Shown: positions 57,071 through 64,000 of the stretch, piece by piece | Numbering within the stretch: the stretch's first letter is position 1 | Layout: every line of letters begins with the position of its first letter | NCBI RefSeq assembly: GCF_026151205.1 | Contig: NC_087082.1 | Span: 3,686,001 to 3,750,000 of the forward strand | Direction of reading: 5' to 3' | Length of the DNA: 64,000 bases | Source: Bolinopsis microptera | Lineage: Eukaryota; Ctenophora; Tentaculata; Lobata; Bolinopsidae | Position numbers and translations under genes: made by a program | The notes under the pieces: generated by a model | Seen by the model: the letters and a program-made list of their open reading frames with translations, nothing else | What the model was told of the DNA's origin: nothing | Databases searched by the model: none

Positions 57071-57608
57071 GTGCAATAGGCTTGATTCACGATGTCAATC
57101 CTTCGCAGCTCGGTGAGGTACAGTGGTGCATTTTGCCGATCTACCGTGGTTGCGAGAAGAATTATTTGATGCGCGGCGCGACCCAGTAGTGCATCGCGCT
57201 ACAAGCAATAAGCTATAGCATGCTTGGTAAAATTAAAACTAAATATAACCGAAATCTTGACCATTGTTAATGATCGAATCTGGCCCGGCGTGCGCTACTT
57301 CTATTCGAAGGAATTTAGTAGACGAGTAACATCCGTCAACCGAAATCCTAATATGTAAAGCATAAAGGCCTTCATTAATTGGAGGACTTCGCCGCTTCGA
57401 CGCGCCGCGCGCAAACTCTAGCATTGTTGCTTTGATTGACGATGTCAATCTTTCGCATTTCGCCGCGATCTGCATATTTGTGGTTGCGAGAAGCATTATT
57501 GGATGCGCGCGCGACCCAATAGTGCATCGCGCTACAATTGTTGCTTCGCATCGATTGTTGCTTTGCTTCGCAGAGCAACGATCTTGATGGGTTGACACCG
57601 TCAATCAA
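57071..57608. mobile_element. Repeated GC-rich block and small MITE with TTGATTGACG ends
   Basis: 57431-57608 begins TTGATTGACGATGTCAATC and ends with the inverse of TTGATTGACGGTGTCAAC, so the ends are inverted repeats. A partial second copy starts at about 57078 (TTGATTCACGATGTCAATC). Both contain GTGGTTGCGAGAAG and CAGTAGTGCATCGCGCTACA or close variants. Confidence 0.55.
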
Positions 57609-59574
57609 CTTAATTAATAATCGACAAAATAAGTCATGTGACATGTCATTCACATTATCATTAACCATTAAATAACAGTAACATGACACCTGCGCCAAAT
57701 TAAACATGTGTACAGCGTACAAATTGTACATGCAATTATTAAAGTACATTGTACATGTTATAATACATGATAGCTAATAGTAATATAGCTATTATCCAAT
57801 AATATTGGATAATATCCTGCCAGCTAGTATATATGGTATACAAGCGCCAGCCGCCACCAGCGTGCTTAAAGGTTAAATACGCTCAATGACTTCTAGGCCA
57901 TGTCATCAGTCATTGACCGAACTTTAACTAATTGCTAATTTTTTTCCCTGCTCTTGCCGAAGGCAAAAAGATCGTAGGGAATAAGTAATCGGGTTTGGAT
58001 ATATGAGGTGGCTCGACGGTCCTACGATGATGACAAAAGTCTGCTCCTTCGCAATATCGACCACTCCCATATAATTATGTGTATAAAAGGAACCTATTTT
58101 GCGCGCGCGACGCCAGTTATGTGTTAATTAATTGCAGGCATAGCAACCAGTTTTAGGTGCTTGACGACTGTTAAATTTCCGCTAGCTCTCCGCTAGGTTC
58201 CACTATTCATCCGCTATTGCCGCTAGTTTTTTAATAAATTACCGAGTGATAAAATTCAGAACAAACTAAATTATTACATCAGCTGATAAACTCGTGGCCG
58301 ATTATTTAACAGTTGATTGACACTGAATGGTAAAAAGCGATTACATTTACATATTTAAGAACAGATGTTACTTTACATTTACATTCAAGAAGCAACTAAG
58401 ATCAAGATTGCGGTATGCTTTTAAAAATTCCTATATAGTCGATGGTGCTGTAGATGTGTCGAGTAAGCATCAAAATGTATTAGTTTATGTTAGATACTTC
58501 TAATAACTAAGATGAGACAGAATATTCTATTCCAGTCAAAAAAGTTGGCATACGACGATGCAATAATATGACGTGACATAATACACATCGTTAACACGAA
58601 ACAAACCGCGCAAAATATGAAATGATCTACAACCAAACCACACGTACACAGATCAACGCGCGCGACACTACAAAAATGCGCGCAGAATTTTCAAGTTCTG
58701 CACGTGGCACGCCAAATATATCGAAAACGATTATCATGTTACATGTGCGCCAAACACCACTCTGGGATACAATAAAGTAGAACAATTACATTGTAGGCAG
58801 AAGGGGAAATTTGATCGTGCGTGGTTTTACCGCGGCGAAATTCTTGTTAATGTACAATGTAGTTTATTAAACAAAAATGCTCACACTTGTATTGGCCTCG
58901 CACCAGCTTCCAAATAATCAATGTCAAATATGGGATCGGATTTAAGTATGCTATTGCTGCACCAATGATTGTGCAATGAAACTGACCCCAAATATCATGG
59001 CCAACAAATGCAAATTTAACAGCTGCCAACATTGACAATTAACAATTGGCATGATAATATATACAATATACAAACAGAGTCCATATTTGATATTGGATTA
59101 AATTTTTTGGTTCATTACCCACATGATTTATGATTTACATTTTGACATACGGAATCATCCACATAATCTTTGACCACGTGACACGTCACACAGTATGCGT
59201 CACATCTGGCAGACTCCTTTGAAGTTAAACGCTATTCCGAGCATTTCTAATCAAATCATCGGTTATAATTACTATTAGCTGTATAGGATTCGTTGGCCAC
59301 ATAACAATAGCATCAGCTGGTCGCTGTTATTCATTAACTTCCTCCCATTATAGGCGCCCGTAGTTCATGCAATACACGTTGTCATAATGATAAAACCGTG
59401 GGAACTCATTATGACAGCCCTCAAGTAAGATGAAAGTGCCGGCGATAAACCGCATTTTTGCCGGTTAATCGTGTCTTAGAGTCAAACTTACTCGTTTGTC
59501 GTTGTTGCTTTGACTGAGATTGATATGTCAGGAGCCTTCCTGGTTTTTGTTATAGCGTGATACTGCTGCAGGAA

Positions 59575-61032
59575 ATGCATATTGATAAATATGGTGAACA
59601 AATGAAGAACGACTCGCTAATCAACTATACAAACACAAACGGAGCAACTTCGGAAGGGTTGCTCGTACTAGACAACACAATCAAAGAACCAGACACAATC
59701 CTCCTGAACGTCCTTCTGGGTAGAGATTCAGAAAACAACAGCCTCACTTCCAGTCACTCATCATGGATTATCTACACCAACTGCATCCTGACACGGATCT
59801 TGTTTTGTCCCTGTCTGCTAGCCATGCTGATATCATCGGTCCTCCTGATCTACTTGATAAGAAAATATCTGAGAGACGGGACAATAATCTACCTCTCCGT
59901 CATCACCTACTCACTGTCACAGATCCTAATGTTCGCAGTGATAGTTCTCGACATTATTCTCTCTTCCTGGTCACTTAGCTCTCTTCTCTTCTGCAAGATC
60001 AGGGCCACCTCCGAGATATTCGTCCTAGTGGTTGCAGCCTACTCCATCCTCGTTATGACAGCTGTACGCTTCATTTTCATCCACCGACCTCTGCGCTACC
60101 GGATCATCCTTAAGATCAGAAATCAACTCATAGTTGAAATCCTGATGATCATTCTCTCAGCCACTCTCACACTTTCCCCTGTATTGTTCGGACTGTGTGC
60201 TCTGGAGGTAGAAGAGGAGAAGTTCTGTCACTTCCAGATTGGAACAGGTCCCTGCATGATCTTCCAAACCATCATAGTCGGTGTGGGAATCATGCTGCCA
60301 GTTCTCGCTACAGCTCTACTCTACGGTTTCATTTACAAGACCATTCTAAGACTGAAATCAGAGCAGAAATGGTTACAGCCAACAGTAAGAAGAAGTTCAA
60401 GAATGAAAGTGGAGAGATCAGAAAGTCAGGACACGGCCAGAACGGGAAGCAGCGTAGTCAGCGACAGCTCCAAGTCAACATCAAGGAACAACTCACACCC
60501 TCACCAAGACTTGGAAGAGATAGCAGGAGCGGTACTGAAGAAGACGAGGCTATCGGGAGTATCAGACCTGGAAAGTGAGGATAGAGAGATCCCACAAGTG
60601 GAGAGTTTAGAACGAGAGGAGCGGGGAGAGATGTCGTCTATCACCAACATAGCAGCCCTGATCAGGAGCAACACAAGTGGTGGTAAACGTGTCCTGATGA
60701 AGGGGATGTCTCATACTTCCAACCTAGTTAGGAACATCTCCAGGAAGCGCCTTGTTTCCCTGAGAAACATGGCTAAAGAGTCAGTGCAAGTGCCGTGGTC
60801 TATAGTTGCTGTGTTAGTGCTGTATGTTATCACTACTGTCCCCTGGATTGCTCTGATTGTGGCGCCCCAACTGTGGTACCAGGCTATTTCAGGGGAACTC
60901 AGGTTGCTGCTGGATATTAAGTATTCGATCATGTTTCTGGGCATTGCTTGTTCACCCATCGCTACAATCGTTACGACCAAAGCGCTCAGGAAATCGTTTT
61001 GGATGCTTGTTTACAGTTTCAAACGTGGTTAA
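59575..61032 (+). CDS. Class A (rhodopsin-like) GPCR with atypical TM3, TM6 and TM7 motifs
   Basis: Seven-helix receptor, 485 residues from the first ATG in this frame, intronless over its length. The N-terminus is extracellular, with N-glycosylation sequons (NDS, NYT, NNS). TM1 about 75-96 (LFCPCLLAMLISSVLLIYLI), TM2 103-129, TM3 147-166, TM4 185-208, TM5 228-258, TM6 408-430, TM7 446-468. The conserved disulphide pair is likely Cys140 (LLFCKI) and Cys218 (KFCHF). The DRY box at the end of TM3 reads VRF, though the following HRPLRY is typical. TM6 has TTVPW rather than CWxP, and TM7 has SPIATIV rather than NPxxY. The third intracellular loop is about 140 residues, Ser- and Arg-rich. Ligand unknown. 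AATAAA lies 132 bp after the stop. Confidence 0.85.
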   Translation: MHIDKYGEQMKNDSLINYTNTNGATSEGLLVLDNTIKEPDTILLNVLLGRDSENNSLTSSHSSWIIYTNCILTRILFCPCLLAMLISSVLLIYLIRKYLRDGTIIYLSVITYSLSQILMFAVIVLDIILSSWSLSSLLFCKIRATSEIFVLVVAAYSILVMTAVRFIFIHRPLRYRIILKIRNQLIVEILMIILSATLTLSPVLFGLCALEVEEEKFCHFQIGTGPCMIFQTIIVGVGIMLPVLATALLYGFIYKTILRLKSEQKWLQPTVRRSSRMKVERSESQDTARTGSSVVSDSSKSTSRNNSHPHQDLEEIAGAVLKKTRLSGVSDLESEDREIPQVESLEREERGEMSSITNIAALIRSNTSGGKRVLMKGMSHTSNLVRNISRKRLVSLRNMAKESVQVPWSIVAVLVLYVITTVPWIALIVAPQLWYQAISGELRLLLDIKYSIMFLGIACSPIATIVTTKALRKSFWMLVYSFKRG

Positions 61033-61163
61033 CGGACCAGAGCACGTGACCATAATCAAATTACAGACAGAAGTATATCAGAGATACCACCACCGAATAT
61101 AACTGAACATGATCTACTCAATTATCTGATTTCCGTATTGGACTGATGTGTCAATTTTGGGTC

Positions 61164-61169
61164 AATAAA
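61164..61169 (+). other. Polyadenylation signal of the GPCR gene
   Basis: AATAAA within TCAATAAAAGG, 132 bp downstream of the GPCR stop codon, on the same strand. Confidence 0.6.
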
Positions 61170-62665
61170 AGGAATACAAGTGATTGAGATATGACAATCA
61201 ATAGCAATTAGTGTAACAAATACATGTACAAAAGGGATTCCTTTATTTTTCTTTTCACATCGAAAACTTAACACAAACTTCAGCATAATGAATAAATAAT
61301 TTGCATTTATTTGCATTGTTTGTTTAAATATATATTGTCTCGTTTGGCGAGTATCTTACAATTTTTTGTAAGCAGCCAGCGAAAAAAATCTAAAACATTA
61401 TTCGCCAGCTAAGTTGTAATGCTATTCTTTATGTAATTTATCAGATTGAGTTTTGTAATAAAAGAAGTGATAGTTTAAGATTATCTAATGGAAGGGTTCA
61501 AAGTAAGCCGAAACATCATCTACTTTTTTGTTTAATCTAAAATTTAACGTAGCTAAAAATGTCTCAATTAAGATGAAATTGGTATTATGGACTAAGATGT
61601 AACATAAAACTAAGTTGATCTTATGACTAACTAAAAGATCTTAAACCTAGTGTCAATGAGTGTTTAAGTGAGGAACCGTAAACCTAGATGCTTACTGGAT
61701 TCCTATTTTTAAAACCATAAATATTTTAAACGACAAAAACATCTGTCTTAATCGACTATCGGAGTTGTTAGCAGGACATGGAATAAACAGCGAAATTTGG
61801 CATTTAAAGTATTTAAGAAGAGCTAATAAACGTAATCAAAAGAACATTATCTTCCTAAAAAAACCCACGACTAGATTATTAGTAAGTCTTCTCTTCTCCA
61901 TTCTGGCAAACAGATACATGTACCCGCCAGACATTCCTACCAACACAATAATATGTTGATTCGAAGCAAAACTTGCTTAACAAAAATGTACACTAACATC
62001 CCAAATATGCGCTGATGATTTTTCATAAACCAAAATTAGGAGATATATAAGAAAAATCATCATCAAAGAATTCCGAGGATATCTCTTTAAAACTCAACTC
62101 CCAATACCTTTACTCAGCTGCTACAGACCTACAGAAAGAATAAATCTGATAAAAAACACGACAATCACTAGCATCAAATAAAATTCCTAAGCGTCTACTG
62201 AAGTGTATCACAATACATCCACACAAACTTCGCTCGTTACATCCATACCCAAAACACATTCCCAATTCTGTACAAAAATAAAATATAACATTATATGTAA
62301 AACCGGCACAGTTATAAGCCGGGAACACGCCCACGCGCGTGCACAAGTTTTTTTTAGTAAACAACGACAAATGAATTTAGTGAAAATCTACCCTCAAATA
62401 CATACAATCATGACGAAAGATCAACATTCAACAATCAATGTGAAGTTTATCGGCAATTTGGTTGGAGTTTAGCCAATACTATCAAAAATTGAAACATTAT
62501 CATTACAATCTATGTGAAAAAAACGTATAATTAAAGATCATTACATTATCAGAGCCTAGCAACGACCACACACACACACACCACAATTATTAATCCCCAC
62601 TAATAATGGAATATACACGTGATACTACACATGGTGTACATCACTATTATTAACAGTGTAATCAC
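61170..62665. other. Gap between convergent GPCR and NPC1 genes
   Basis: AT-rich 3' flanking DNA of both genes. A short (CA)n run lies near 62568-62581. No supported coding exon. Confidence 0.7.
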
Positions 62666-64000
62666 TTAAACGGGGACACCATATTTAGCAGTGTTGCTAT
62701 AGTCGATTTGATCGTAAACTTTAATACTCTGAGGACGATTTCTGGTACCGGTGTTGTCATTCATACTGACTACCACGCTGGCACCGCTTTTAGTGCTCTT
62801 CAAGCTGCCCCCACTCCTTAGGGAGGTGGAGGGGCTTCTGGTAGCGCTGTTGTTGGGGGAGACTCTAGTTGCGTTAGCATCAATGTTCGAGTCACAGTGG
62901 GTGGAGTTGTCTGTTTGCGTGACCAGCTTGTAAGATTGTAGGTTAGGGGACATGAAAGATGGGGATTCGGCTGGGTCGCAGGCGAACCGTGCTACGTTTA
63001 TCGGCGGAGAGACAGCTTCCTTGAGGTTAACACCGCTGTCTGTAGGACTGCGGTCGTTATCAGGCGTGCTGGTTTGTACTGCGTCGTACTTCGTGGAGTG
63101 AGCTTCGAAGTTATTGGTGAAGCCGATAAAGCTGAGAAGTGTGGGTAGGAAGACGAGCGAGTGAAGTGCACCCAGGATAACGATACCCAGATACATCCTA
63201 AAGTAGAAGATCTCAAATATCTGAGATTTAGCGAAGGCCAGCACGACGATTCCAACAAACTTTGTAAGTGTGATCCCACTTAGAACGGACGGACCAGTCC
63301 TAACCAGAGCATCGTAACTTTTATCCATCCTCCGATAGCCTTAGACTTGGTGAAACTTTTAACAATATGCGAGGAGAACTCCACCGAGATTCCTACACTC
63401 ATAACCAGATTTACTAAACTAACAGCGTTCAGAGTTATACCCCACAGGTACATCAGACCGAACATGTCTGCTGTGATCATAGCCACGGTAATGGTGATGA
63501 TGAGAGCAGGTCCCAGGTTGAATCCGAGGAGGATGAAGGACATGATGAAGACGGACATGATGCAGAGGAGGAGGTTAACGATTGTTTCGTCCTGGATAGT
63601 GAGGTACTGTTCGTAGAAGAGGTAGAAAACAGAGTATGGGTACACTGTCATGTTACCAACTTGGGAGGACATTTCATCTGCAATGTCTAGTGCTCGTTTG
63701 TACGCTGTTATGAAGTCCTGAAATGATATACATAAATTAGCTATGTAAGGAGTATCAAATTAAGTAGGTATATCACACATTTAAAAACATAAATCGAAAA
63801 AATGTTTTACAGATCATGACCTTAATGACCTCAATGAAACTTCTCGAAAGTCATTAAATCCAGCACATTTTTTTGAGTAAACTTACAGCAGATTTATGAA
63901 GGGGAGTGTGGTAAGCTTGGAAGTAAGCACTCTGTATAGCGACTGGTTGATCAGAATCTTTCTGCCTTCCGTACGCGAACTCCACAGCGTCAGCGTAGAG
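62666..64000 (-). CDS. NPC1: NPC1 homologue, 3' end (runs off the right edge)
   Basis: NPC1 moves cholesterol out of late endosomes and lysosomes. Two exons seen: 63897-64000 (continues beyond the window) and 62666-63717. The exon junction reads [27 protein letters not shown], matching family sequence. Then come [20 protein letters not shown], four or five membrane helices including [20 protein letters not shown], and [20 protein letters not shown]. The frame shifts once between [10 protein letters not shown] and MDKSYDALV, near 63338-63345; a single missing base would explain it, and the 1,052-nt length of the last exon agrees. Vertebrate NPC1 ends soon after the last helix with LLNF, whereas this protein adds about 140 Ser/Thr/Asn-rich residues ending [20 protein letters not shown] could serve as a YxxPhi lysosomal signal. 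Confidence 0.92.

Larger units (their letters stand above)
55820..59574. other. Repeat-bearing intergenic region upstream of the GPCR
   Basis: No gene with family support. It contains a triplicated exon-like repeat (56350-56845), a repeated GC-rich block and MITE (57071-57608), TGTACA-rich DNA near 57720-57760 and a CGCG-rich stretch at 58660-58690. The GPCR promoter and possibly a 5' non-coding exon should lie near its right end; an acceptor-like CTGCTGCAG precedes the GPCR start codon. Confidence 0.5.

Noticed and set aside
57488-57535. tRNA-like GC-rich stretch
   Set aside because: No cloverleaf with a proper anticodon loop or T-loop GGTTCRANNC could be drawn.
57239-57749. Minus-strand frames of about 120 codons
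   Set aside because: They overlap the GC-rich repeated block and MITE and differ in frame from one another.
62203-62472. Plus-strand frame of 89 codons between GPCR and NPC1
   Set aside because: AT-rich, no family match, opposite another frame of similar length; no splice support.

Overview
The window is eukaryotic, from an invertebrate animal. Coding exons are short and separated by AT-rich GT...AG introns. The recognisable genes (a G-protein-coupled receptor kinase, SEL1L, NPC1 and a class A GPCR) are metazoan, and microsatellites and transposon remains are abundant. Intron-rich ancestral gene structures beside a lineage-specific BTB array suit an early-branching animal (placozoan, cnidarian or sponge), but the sequence alone does not fix the taxon.

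Layout. 1-2.7 kb: a compound tandem repeat of about 1.05-1.09 kb units. 3.3-17.0 kb (+): eight exons of a GRK4/5/6-type kinase, including a 9.4-kb intron; its N-terminus lies left of the detected exons. 17-21 kb: intergenic, with two copies of a palindromic MITE split between the last kinase intron and this gap. 21.3-28.9 kb (-): a complete 20-exon SEL1L homologue (ER-associated degradation adaptor) with a long acidic N-terminal extension. It is divergently paired, across about 340 bp, with an 8-exon orphan coiled-coil gene (+, 29.2-32.1 kb). 32.8-54.5 kb (-): an array of six BTB-family units, called A to F from left to right. D, E and F look intact. A carries an 8-bp frameshifting insertion. 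B has a 2.15-kb long-inverted-repeat transposon in exon 1 and has lost its start codon. C is reduced to a fragment joined to a 5'-truncated LINE. 55.4-55.8 kb (-): a decayed retroelement-type ORF. 56-57.6 kb: small dispersed repeats. 59.6-61.0 kb (+): a class A GPCR. 62.7-64 kb (-): the 3' end of an NPC1 homologue, with one apparent single-base frameshift.

The BTB array is the most unusual part. Each member is built from three exons: a 57-codon first exon that is almost invariant, a second exon finishing the BTB fold and adding a BACK-like helical region and an acidic tail, and a third exon encoding a C-terminal domain I cannot name. Even the most divergent member (F) has the same exon 1, which suggests gene conversion or very strong constraint on that exon. 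Aligning the paralogues by eye also reveals precise transposon insertions (1,625, 509, about 666 and 2,150 bp) and two 8-bp insertions that resemble excision footprints of a transposon making 8-bp target duplications.

Functionally, SEL1L (ER quality control), NPC1 (lysosomal sterol export) and the GRK/GPCR pair (receptor signalling) are ordinary cell-biology genes with no evident operon-like link. All exon coordinates were deduced by eye from splice signals, reading phase and family similarity; none has transcript support here.
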